From the NCBI GenBank assembly GCA_964530165.1, contig CAZGYE010000110.1:1-16072 (forward strand): a DNA stretch of 16,072 nt. Reading direction: 5' to 3'. A program made the position numbers and the translations under genes. Below are positions 1 to 8,000 of the stretch, one piece after another. The notes beneath the pieces are model-generated. The model saw only the letters and a program-made list of their open reading frames with translations. It had not been told where the DNA came from and did no database searches. Each line of letters opens with the position of its first letter. Within the stretch, counting starts at the first letter, position 1. Source of the stretch: CAZGYE01 sp964530165. Lineage in GTDB: Bacteria; Planctomycetota; Planctomycetia; Planctomycetales; Planctomycetaceae.

Positions 1-1
1 A

Positions 2-2329
2 ATCGGCCTGTTCCTGGAGTGTCAGCGCATCGCGGGACTTGCCGCGCGTTTGCTCGCCGATCTCGGTTGTTTCCTGCTTGATCTCCTTCTGTCCGGCAAT
101 GAGCTCGTCCAAATCGCCGGTTAAATCGCGTCTGTGCCTCCACTGGGAGAGCAGCCCGAGCATCGCATCGAGCGACTCGAGCACGGCCGTCTGGTTCTCG
201 CGCGCAGTGGCCAGCGAGGCGGCTTGATCGGTCGCGTCGGGCTGCGAGGAGGAACCGTTCTCTCGACTCGTCTGCCGGGCCTGCACGGTTTTACGAGCCT
301 GAGTCAACTGCTGCTCGACGACGGGAAGAAGCTCTTCACGGAGGATCGCCAGTTCCCCGGCCATCTGTTCCAGCCGATGCTGTGTTTGGGGATCGTCGAT
401 GCGGTTGTTCTTCAGTTCCGAGAGCAGGCGGTGCGAGCGAGACTCGATTCCATCGACGGGGTTGAGCAGGCGGGACGAAATCTGGCGCTGGTCCAGCTCG
501 ATCCGCTTGAGCATGTCGACGTCTTTGGAGCGCAGCCAGCCGACCTGGCCCAATTGCAGCAGCAGTTCGCCGACCTGATCGCGGGCCTGCTTCTGCATCT
601 TGAAGATGCGCTCCAACTCCTCAAGCAACGTGGCTTGTCGCGAGGCCAGTTCGTCGGATTTCTCTTCCGGAGAGACGATCGACAGCACGCGAGAAATGCT
701 GCGGCCCACGTGTTCCGGGCCGAGGTTGTAATCGTCGGTGGCCTCGGCGTGATAGACAATCCGCATCCCCTGAACCAACGGCAGTTCCTTGAGGTTCCAG
801 TCGTGCTCGACGGTGAGTTGAGTGGGGCGTTCTTCGCCGGTCCCGAGCGGAATCGAAACATCAGCGGCGTCATCGGTTTCGGTGAATTTGTAATGCAGGC
901 GAATGTCCTTCAAACCCAGGTCGTCCTTGGCCACCACTCGCACGGCGATCTCGGCGTCGGCGGTGACCTGCATGTCGGAGGCGGGGCGGTCGATGTAAAT
1001 GTCGGGGGCAAGATCGGCGATGCCACGAATCTCATACCGCGGGGCCTGACCGTTCTCGAAACCTTGCCGATCCTTCAACTCAAACCAGTATGAATAGGTT
1101 CCGGTCTGCTCGATGACGAACGAGGTCTCCAGCCGGCATCCATCTGCCTGGTTCCCAAGCGGGAGCTGGTTCCCAAGCGGGAGCTGGTTCCCAAGCGGGA
1201 GCTGGTTCCCAAGCGGGAGCTTGGGAACCAGATCGAGTTGAATAGGCAGCGGCGGCTGGTCCTTGATGCGGAGATAAGCCGACCGCAACGGTTTGTTGAC
1301 GCCCGCTTTGACGTCGACCCGTGTTCCCACCAGCCCCTCGACGCGCCCGACGCCGGCAGGCGGCTGCTCGGCGTCCCTGCCGGAATAGGCCGGGGGCGTC
1401 AGTGTGACCTGGAGATCCTCAACGCGTGGTGGCGGAACGACGTGCAATGCGTGCCACGGCATGCCGTCGTCGTCGCCGCCGACGGCCCGAAACCACATGG
1501 GGCCTTTGACCACCACCAGCGTCGCCACGCCCACTTCACGCGTGCGTCCGCCCGGGTCGCGCAGCGTCGTTCGGCGGAGCCGTTCAGAGATCACGCGCCC
1601 TTCGGCAAAGTCGTACTGCATGGCGACGTCTTCGGGCAGCGGACCCTTGACGTTCTCGACGAACAGTTCGAGCGTGTCGCCCCGCGCGATTCTGAGCGGG
1701 TCACCGGCGTCGTGTTCCAGCGGCTGAAAATCGGCGTCCAGCAGTCGTAACCGGTACTTCTTCGGCCAGGAAGTTGCAGAAAACGGAAACACCAGCCGGT
1801 TCAACGCCGTGGCCGCCGCGGCAGAATTCAATCCGACAACAATCCCCACCAGCAGACAGACCAGAATGGCCGCCCCCGCCACGCGCCGCGCTGCGCGGGT
1901 GGTCACGACATCGGAAACGTCCATCCGCTCGATCTGGGCGACCGTCTTCTCGATCACCCGGCGCTGAAGCTGGGGCGAGCCAAGCCGCGGATCGGTCCGC
2001 CCGGCGAGGAACTGAACCGCGCTGGTCAGGCTGTCCTGGAATCCGGGAAACCGTCCTTCGATGCGCATGGCGACGTCGACGTCGGAAAACCGGACCAGAA
2101 GCGGCGCGATGAGAAACGTCCAAGCAACCCATCCCCCGCCGGCGAGAATGCCCAATCCCAAAACGAGCCGCACGCCCGGATCGTCCAAATGCAACAACCA
2201 GTCCAGCACACCGGCCGCCAACGTTGCGCCGAACACAACCGCGACGAGCCAGCTCAGGCCGTACAGCAGGAGCACCTGGTGAATTCGGCGGCGAATTCGT
2301 TTCAGCCTGGTTTCGAGCGAAGCAGACAT
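2..2329 (-). CDS. Membrane protein with three N-terminal helices, Ig-like region and coiled coil (DUF4175/TIGR02302-like), 3' end outside window
   Basis: The frame is open from an ATG at 2329 to the window edge: 776 codons, no stop. Residues about 19-41, 54-77 and 151-170 are membrane spans; between the last two lies a soluble stretch with the motif EGRFPGFQDSLTSAV (91-105). Residues about 185-540 look like extracytoplasmic beta-rich (Ig-like) domains, with phrases such as VTLTPPAYSG and DDLGLKDIRLHYKF. From about 546 onward the chain is charged, Q/E/L-rich and probably coiled coil. This layout matches the large DUF4175/TIGR02302-type membrane proteins; that assignment is from recalled architecture, not a search. 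The start lies 7 bases after the stop of the VWA gene, with no clear Shine-Dalgarno, so translational coupling is likely. Function is unknown; an envelope role beside the VWA protein is inferred. Residues 367-394 are encoded by an expanded palindromic repeat (LVPKLPLGNQ followed by three LPLGNQ). Confidence 0.82.
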   Translation of the reverse strand, partial: MSASLETRLKRIRRRIHQVLLLYGLSWLVAVVFGATLAAGVLDWLLHLDDPGVRLVLGLGILAGGGWVAWTFLIAPLLVRFSDVDVAMRIEGRFPGFQDSLTSAVQFLAGRTDPRLGSPQLQRRVIEKTVAQIERMDVSDVVTTRAARRVAGAAILVCLLVGIVVGLNSAAAATALNRLVFPFSATSWPKKYRLRLLDADFQPLEHDAGDPLRIARGDTLELFVENVKGPLPEDVAMQYDFAEGRVISERLRRTTLRDPGGRTREVGVATLVVVKGPMWFRAVGGDDDGMPWHALHVVPPPRVEDLQVTLTPPAYSGRDAEQPPAGVGRVEGLVGTRVDVKAGVNKPLRSAYLRIKDQPPLPIQLDLVPKLPLGNQLPLGNQLPLGNQLPLGNQADGCRLETSFVIEQTGTYSYWFELKDRQGFENGQAPRYEIRGIADLAPDIYIDRPASDMQVTADAEIAVRVVAKDDLGLKDIRLHYKFTETDDAADVSIPLGTGEERPTQLTVEHDWNLKELPLVQGMRIVYHAEATDDYNLGPEHVGRSISRVLSIVSPEEKSDELASRQATLLEELERIFKMQKQARDQVGELLLQLGQVGWLRSKDVDMLKRIELDQRQISSRLLNPVDGIESRSHRLLSELKNNRIDDPQTQHRLEQMAGELAILREELLPVVEQQLTQARKTVQARQTSRENGSSSQPDATDQAASLATARENQTAVLESLDAMLGLLSQWRHRRDLTGDLDELIAGQKEIKQETTEIGEQTRGKSRDALTLQEQAD
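1148..1231 (-). repeat. Palindromic element with 18-bp tandem expansion inside a coding region
   Basis: On the plus strand, the 18-bp unit CTGGTTCCCAAGCGGGAG occurs four times without change (1148, 1166, 1184, 1202) and is closed by CTTGGGAACCAG (1220-1231). The last unit plus this closing piece form a 30-bp palindrome at 1202-1231: arms CTGGTTCCCAAGC and GCTTGGGAACCAG, 13 bp and perfect, around a GGGA loop. Read on the minus strand it gives LVPKLPLGNQ and then three more LPLGNQ units, in frame. The 30-bp core is also present at 3774-3803. I infer a REP- or MITE-like palindrome that entered the gene and then expanded by slippage. Confidence 0.93.
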
Positions 2330-2336
2330 GTCTGAA

Positions 2337-4769
2337 TCATATCAGCCGACAGCGTTTCCGCAAAAGCCATTCTGAGAGCAACAGTAGCGCGAACAGCAGC
2401 AGGATCTCCCAGCGGTTCCACAGGGGAAGCGGGTCCTGCGTTTCCAGCGGGACCGGTTGACCGGGCGGTATGTCGCGGGGAAGCTCCTCGATGTTGGTCA
2501 AGGTGTAATAGCGTCCGCGAGTTGCTTTCGCGGTTTGCATGAGCTCGCCGCGGTCGAGGCTTCGTTTTCGGAGCTCGCGCAGCGGCGTCTCGACGCGAAA
2601 GTCGGTCGAGGGCGGAACGTCCTTGAACGACGGCGTGACCACAAAGGCATGGTACGAACCTTCGCGGGTGTGACTCAGCTCTCCTTCGAACACCGTGGGC
2701 GCCTGCGGAAGCCGCGACAACTTGACGGCCCGGCCGACGTCGCCACGACGTTCCACCATCACCGTCACGCCGTCCTTCTCCAGAGGCGCCAGCCGTTCGT
2801 CGCGAAACCACAATCGGAGCTGGACCGTCTCGCCCCGCTGATAAACCGAACGAACGGAGGACAGCTCGGCTGTGCGGTCTTTACCGAGCAATTTCGAACG
2901 GCTCAGGTAGCGAATGGCCTGGATCCAATAGCGGCCGTAGTACAAATCGCCCACACGGAACCTCCAGCGCCACAATTCGTCGGTCGCATGAAACAGCACT
3001 TTGCCGGCCCCGTACGGCTGCATGACGATCACCGGCAGTTTGCCGTCCTTTCCGGTCCGTATGGGATGCTCGGCAAAGACTCGGGCGCCCGGCTGCAAGA
3101 AAGGGGCTTCCAACAACCAGAAGAGTTTCGGCAGATGGTTCCAAATCTCGACACTTTCCGCTTCACTCTCAGCAAACCGGAAGATCGAGCTTCCCGCGCG
3201 GCCTTCCAGCGTCAACAGGGGGCGAAAGCCCTCCGTGACGCTCTCGTCGTCAGCCGGAACGGATGCCCCGCTCAGGCGGATCGGCAGCAAGACTTCCAGC
3301 GGCGTGCCGCGATACGACAACGGATTGTGCAACGGGCCGGCAACCATCACCAAACCACCGCCCGATTCCCGTACGAAATCACGCAGATTCTCAAACACAC
3401 TGCTGCTCAGGTATTCGGGGTTCACATCGCCGAGAATGACGACGTCGTAGCGCAGCAACTCTTCCCGCTTGACGGGAAAATGCGCGAGCGCCGTCATGTC
3501 CTCTTGGGCATATCCCAGGTCGGCATCTTGCAGCACCGTGTGCAATTCGATCGTCTTATCGCGTTCCAGCAAGTGCTTGACGTAACGAAACTCATAGCGG
3601 GGCGCCGAGTCGGCCAGCAGCACCCGAATCTTCTCCTGGCGAACACTGACGTGGCGAGTTTGGGTATTGTTGTCCTCGTTGGTCTCCCCCGGCAGAGGAG
3701 TCGCTTCCAGCACGTAGTCGAATTCGCCTTCCAACGGCGGCGTATAGCTCAGCTCCACCTTGACCGGCCGTGCCTGGTTTCCAAGTTGGAGCTTGGGAAC
3801 CAGAACCTGCTTGTCGGCCAACAGCTCGTCGGAGCCTTTTTCTTTCAAAGTGATTGTGACCATCCGTTCGGAGTATCCGTAGCCTTTCAGCTTGGCGACA
3901 AAGGGAATCGGGTCGTCCACGAAGGCCACTTCGTCGGCCAGCAAATCGTAGAGATACAGATCGCGGGCCGGCTCTTCACTGCCGATGCCCGCGGTGAAGA
4001 TCGGCACCAGTTTGCTCAGGGCCAGCTCGCTGACGCCGGAGAGCTTATCGGCGTCGGTCGTGCTGGTGATGCCGTCGGTGAAGAGGACGATCGCCGACGG
4101 CGGGCTGCCGCGCAGGTCATTGAGTATCTTGCGAACGGCCGGACCGGGACGCGTTTGATCGCCCTCGGCTTCCAGGGCCTTCAGCAACGGCAGCAGCTCG
4201 TCGATTTCCTCGGCGCGAAGATACTCGGGCCGCCCCACCGGAACCGCCGTCTCCGAAAAGCGATACACGCGAAGCTTTTGCTTCTCGGCAAGTTGTCTCA
4301 GGAACCGCCCGTTCTTCCGCGTCAGCACGGCCTTCGTCAGATTCAGACGGGTCATGCCGGCATATTTTCCCTCGGCAATCAGCTTGTGGGCCCTCGCTTG
4401 GGTCTTTTCGTCGGAGTACTGATCTTCTAGGCCCATGCTGGCCGAGTCGTCAATGACCACGGCGATCGACGGCAGACCGGTGCGATCGACCGAAAGCGTC
4501 AATTCGGTCAGAAACAACAACAGCAGAACAATGGCCGCCAGCCTCAGCCCGATCAACAGCATCCGCGAGCGCAAAGACACCGATTTCGCGTCCCGCAAGT
4601 AGACTCCGACTACAAACGTCCCAACCGCCAAACCCAACAACAGCACGCCCCAGTCCGGCAGCCAAGCGGGCCAGGGAGGATTGGTGTGGAAGTTCCAGGC
4701 GGTCCCTTGCCCCGGCTCAGCCGGAGGAACGCCGAGATACCATTCAGCCAGTCGTTTGAGAACTTGCAT
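2337..4769 (-). CDS. VWA-domain membrane protein with glutamine-amidotransferase-like domain
   Basis: The predicted product is 810 residues. Two membrane spans lie at about 41-57 and 70-90. A von Willebrand factor A domain follows (about 100-265) with an intact MIDAS: IDDSASMG (D107, S109, S111), T207 and FTDG with D233, so metal-dependent ligand binding is plausible. A beta-rich linker follows, then a class I glutamine-amidotransferase-like fold (about 380-500; IRVLLADSAPRYEFRYVKH, ESGGGLVMVAGP). No cysteine sits at the expected nucleophile, so this domain is probably non-catalytic. The C-terminus has one more span (WEILLLFALLLLSEWLL) and a basic tail. The VWA part resembles BatA-type proteins, often found near MoxR ATPases and DUF58 proteins; neither is in the window. 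The frame stays open upstream to an ATG at 4937, but those 56 residues are encoded partly by a repeat hairpin and look non-native, so the ATG at 4769 is chosen; no strong Shine-Dalgarno supports either. Residues 323-332 are the repeat-derived LVPKLQLGNQ. Confidence 0.88.
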   Translation of the reverse strand: MQVLKRLAEWYLGVPPAEPGQGTAWNFHTNPPWPAWLPDWGVLLLGLAVGTFVVGVYLRDAKSVSLRSRMLLIGLRLAAIVLLLLFLTELTLSVDRTGLPSIAVVIDDSASMGLEDQYSDEKTQARAHKLIAEGKYAGMTRLNLTKAVLTRKNGRFLRQLAEKQKLRVYRFSETAVPVGRPEYLRAEEIDELLPLLKALEAEGDQTRPGPAVRKILNDLRGSPPSAIVLFTDGITSTTDADKLSGVSELALSKLVPIFTAGIGSEEPARDLYLYDLLADEVAFVDDPIPFVAKLKGYGYSERMVTITLKEKGSDELLADKQVLVPKLQLGNQARPVKVELSYTPPLEGEFDYVLEATPLPGETNEDNNTQTRHVSVRQEKIRVLLADSAPRYEFRYVKHLLERDKTIELHTVLQDADLGYAQEDMTALAHFPVKREELLRYDVVILGDVNPEYLSSSVFENLRDFVRESGGGLVMVAGPLHNPLSYRGTPLEVLLPIRLSGASVPADDESVTEGFRPLLTLEGRAGSSIFRFAESEAESVEIWNHLPKLFWLLEAPFLQPGARVFAEHPIRTGKDGKLPVIVMQPYGAGKVLFHATDELWRWRFRVGDLYYGRYWIQAIRYLSRSKLLGKDRTAELSSVRSVYQRGETVQLRLWFRDERLAPLEKDGVTVMVERRGDVGRAVKLSRLPQAPTVFEGELSHTREGSYHAFVVTPSFKDVPPSTDFRVETPLRELRKRSLDRGELMQTAKATRGRYYTLTNIEELPRDIPPGQPVPLETQDPLPLWNRWEILLLFALLLLSEWLLRKRCRLI
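3774..3803 (-). repeat. 30-bp palindromic element in frame inside the VWA gene
   Basis: The arms CTGGTTTCCAAGT (3774-3786) and GCTTGGGAACCAG (3791-3803) pair over 13 positions, with two G-T pairs, around a TGGA loop. The right arm is identical to that of the element at 1202-1231 in the next gene. On the minus strand the 30 bases encode exactly ten residues, LVPKLQLGNQ, in the same phase as the other copy. It lies between the VWA and amidotransferase-like domains. Confidence 0.9.
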
Positions 4770-4806
4770 CGCAGAGAGTCGACGAATGACGTATTCCTTC
4801 CGCCCA

Positions 4807-4839
4807 AACGCGGCCGCCCCCAACGAACGCGGCCGCCCC
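4807..4839. repeat. Short direct repeat, 19-bp period
   Basis: AACGCGGCCGCCCC occurs at 4807-4820 and again at 4826-4839, separated by CAACG. It lies just upstream of the chosen VWA gene start, in the stretch separating that gene from the divergent giant gene. Its role is unknown; it could be an operator or simply a local duplication. Confidence 0.6.
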
Positions 4840-4891
4840 TGAAGATTATACGCGCCGGCGGCGATTCTGTCCCCACTGGTTTCGCGGCAAC

Positions 4892-4973
4892 GGCGAGCGG
4901 GGGGCGTCAGCCCCCTGTTGGAACCACAAACGGGCACATCTACAAATCAGGGGGCTGACGCCCCCCGCTCGCC
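4892..4973. repeat. REP/BIME-like pair of inverted hairpins
   Basis: Positions 4892-4917 and 4948-4973 are exact 26-bp reverse complements, 30 bases apart. Each arm carries its own small hairpin (GGGGGC, loop TGAC, GCCCCC on one strand) next to a fixed tail CGCTCGCC or its complement GGCGAGCG. A short hairpin with an invariant flank, occurring as a head-to-head pair, is the architecture of REP/BIME elements. It lies between the divergent VWA and giant membrane genes. Its right arm is identical to 11655-11680. The full cruciform could act in transcription termination or DNA structure, but at a divergent junction its job is unclear. Confidence 0.88.
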
Positions 4974-5050
4974 AGACACACTTCTGAGAAACTCTTCAGA
5001 AAGGAACGACCCTCGCGCGCCTTGACAAGTCGAAGCCACACAGAGATTAG

Positions 5051-8000
5051 ATGGCTGCTATTCAGGCCATCTCGCGAGCGGCGCGCTCGCCGGCCGGTCG
5101 ACGGCACGTTATGCTTGGGGTATTGCGACGTATCCGGGAAGCCGTGGGAACTCGGATGATGTGTGAACTATTCGGCACTCTGATCGGAGTCGCCGTTGTG
5201 GTGACCCTGATAGCGATTGTCGGCCACGGGTTTTGGCTGGCCGGTGCTGCTGTTTTGCGCGCACTGTTTAGCCCGCCGGATACTTCCGCCGACCGCCTGC
5301 GAGCACATTGTCCGCACTGCGGCGCCAAATTGAAAATCGTCCTGGAACGGTGTCAGGCATGCGGCTACCGGCTGGGTGATCCGCCGCAGTTCACGCTGGA
5401 AAGCGACCTGGCGGCCGTCGAGCGTCAGCTCCATCGAATCGGCCGCTCCGGTGAACTCGACCCCCTTCGGCGGTCCGAGTTGCTCGAGATCGTTCGCGAT
5501 CAACAGGCGCGACTCCTCAGGGGTGAAACTCTAGGCCCGGCCGAAGAGGCGCCGGCACGCGACGTCTCTCCGGCCGGCCCGCCAGCGCCGCCCTTCCCAA
5601 CCAAGTCGCCGACGGAAGTGAAAGAAACACCCGCCGCGCCGACCGCGCAATTCGGCAACCGCCTGGAACCGGCCACCGAGGAACTCACACCCGGCCGAAA
5701 GCAGGCCGGGATCAGCCTGCTGCAAGCGTTCATGGAACAGAAAAACATCCGCTGGGGGGAGCTGATGAGCGGCCTGTTGATCGTCATCAGCTCCATCGGC
5801 TTGGTGATCAGCCTCTGGGCGACGTTGAAGGAATCCATTCCCTATTTCCCGGCGCTGTTGTTTCTGCTGGTGACAGCGGCGATTCATGGCGCCGGTCTTT
5901 ACACACTGCGCCGCTGGAAATTGGAGTCAACCAGCCGCGGTTTGCTAATCATCTCGACGTTGCTGATCCCGTTGAACTTTCTGGCGGCGATCGCCGTGTC
6001 AGAAGAACACGAGAGCAACGATCCGTTGTACATCACAGCCGTGACGGTCGGCCTCTTGGCGTTCGGAGCGATCAGCAGCTCGGCTGGACGCGTCCTGCTG
6101 CCGCGACGTTGGTGGCTGTTGCTGATTGCCGTACTCGGGCCGTCCGCCGGTCAACTGGTGATCGACCGGCTGGCGATCCCCGGTTTGTCGACTTGGTGGT
6201 TGACACTGCTGTTCGCACCGGTCGTGTTGTCTTACCTGATCGCCACCGGCGGTCAATTGTGGACGGCTTTTCGTCGGCGAAATCTGAAAGAATCGGAGGC
6301 CGGTCAGCTCTTCCTGCTGCTGGGCGTCTCGGCGTTCGCATTGCTGACGCCCCTGGGATTGCTCGTCTGGAAGACCGAATCGATTCGCACCACACTGGCC
6401 GCCTTGTCGCCCTGTCTGAGTCTCGCGGCGGTCGTGGTGATCGGTCTGGGACTCGTCGTTCACCGCCGCGTCACCGACGCGGACTTGGCAACCACGCGGA
6501 TGGCCGGAACGTGGCTGGCCCTGGTCGGCGCGACACTGATGCTCGCAGCCGTCGTGCTGGCCTGGCCTCAAGCGGAACTGCTGGTTGCGGTCGGCGTGGC
6601 CGATTTCGTCACGTTAACGGTTCTGGCCGTCGCGGCCGAGCTGCCGATTCTGCACACTAGCGGACTGGCGGCGCTGGCGCTGGCGTATGTGGTCGGTTTC
6701 CACCTATTCCGAGGCCATCTGTCGCCCGGCACAGCCACGACCGGCCGACAACTGGTAGAAGTGTTGCTTTGGGGCAGCAGCGGAGCGGCGCTGGCGGTGC
6801 TCTCGATCATCACCGCCACTGTCGCCGCGCTGTTGAAGCGATTGGGTGGCCGGGGTTGGAGCGATGTCGGGCGCGAAACCCCGGAAGCGGCGATCCGGGG
6901 CTTCCCTCTCGTTGTTCGGTCCAGTCCCGGCCACCCGGCCGCTTATCTGTGGAGCACGGCAGGGATCGGCGCCGTCGCGATTGTTGTCGCCGTTTATTCG
7001 GGCTTTCGGCCGGGCGTCGAACCAGGACTGGCTACGCCGGTGCTGGCGCTGTATGCGATGGCCGCGTTGGCGGCCGGTCCGTACATCCGCCTGTCACGCG
7101 TCACCTGGTTCGGATCGGGGCTGCTGTTGTTGACACTGGCTCATGGGCTGGTCCGAAACCCCGAACTCACGCGTTTCCTGCAAGAGTCGGCAATGATGCC
7201 GGAACACCCGTTCGTGGTCGCCGCTCTGCTGCACGCAACGCTGGCCAGTGTGATTTCACTGCTGACCGGACGGACCGTTCCGCGTTGGAGAAATGAGCCC
7301 GAACTGGTCCAGAAATTCTCAACGCCGCTGGGCTACTCGGCGCTGGTATCGTCGGCACTGGTGCTGCCGACGATCCTAATGGTGGAAGACGCCCAGTTTG
7401 CCGCGCATTGCGGCTATGCGTTCTGGGCGGCCGGTGCATGGCTGGTGATTGCGCTGGCGCTGGACTCACAACTGCTGTTCACCGCGTCTCAGGCGCTGGC
7501 GACGGTTGCCGTCGGTTTTGTCGTCACTGCGTTCTGCCGAAATCAAAAGTGGTGGGCCAACTCGTACCTCGATCCGCGTTACCTGCAATTTCAACTGGGA
7601 ACGCTGGCCGTCTGGAATGTGATCTGGCAAGCGACGCGAATGCTCGGCGGCAGCTTTCCGCCTCTGGGCAAGCTGATGCGGACGGAGTGGCCGGCCGTCG
7701 ATCGGATCGTTCTCGGCGGCGTGGTCGTGGGACTCTTCGGGCTGGCGGCGTCCGGTTGTCTGCCGGGAATCGGCGCGGAGCTGGCGACGGCTTCGTCCCA
7801 AACGGGGGGCGCTGCGGGGCTGGCCTACGTGTTCCTGCTCATCTTCGCACTGACCATCGGTGTGCTCCTGGCCGCTTCGCTCACGTCGTTGCACAAACAC
7901 GGGGCCGCTTACTTCTTCCTCGGCTTGGCGGCGACGTGGTTGATTGCGGTGTTTGCGGCCAATTCCGGAATCGGGCGGTTCTGGAAATTGGTTGGCGCCC

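Noticed and set aside
134..1093. Long plus-strand open frame of 319 codons.
   Set aside because: It lies opposite the minus-strand Ig/coiled-coil gene, whose translation shows coherent membrane spans, motifs and coiled coil. The plus frame has no recognisable domain.
1148..1231. Possible CRISPR array.
   Set aside because: The units are directly adjacent with no spacers and keep a reading frame; this is tandem expansion of a palindrome.
2457..4430. Plus-strand open frame of 657 codons.
   Set aside because: It is antisense to the VWA gene, which has an intact MIDAS and membrane spans. Long antisense frames are expected in GC-rich DNA.
4982..5001. Inverted repeat TTCTGA / TCAGAA as an operator.
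   Set aside because: Six-bp arms over an 8-base loop are likely by chance, and there is no second copy or regulator nearby.
5022..5050. Promoter with TTGACA at 5022-5027.
   Set aside because: At the proper spacing only a poor -10 match (around GATTAG) exists, and it abuts the assumed start codon; not enough to annotate.
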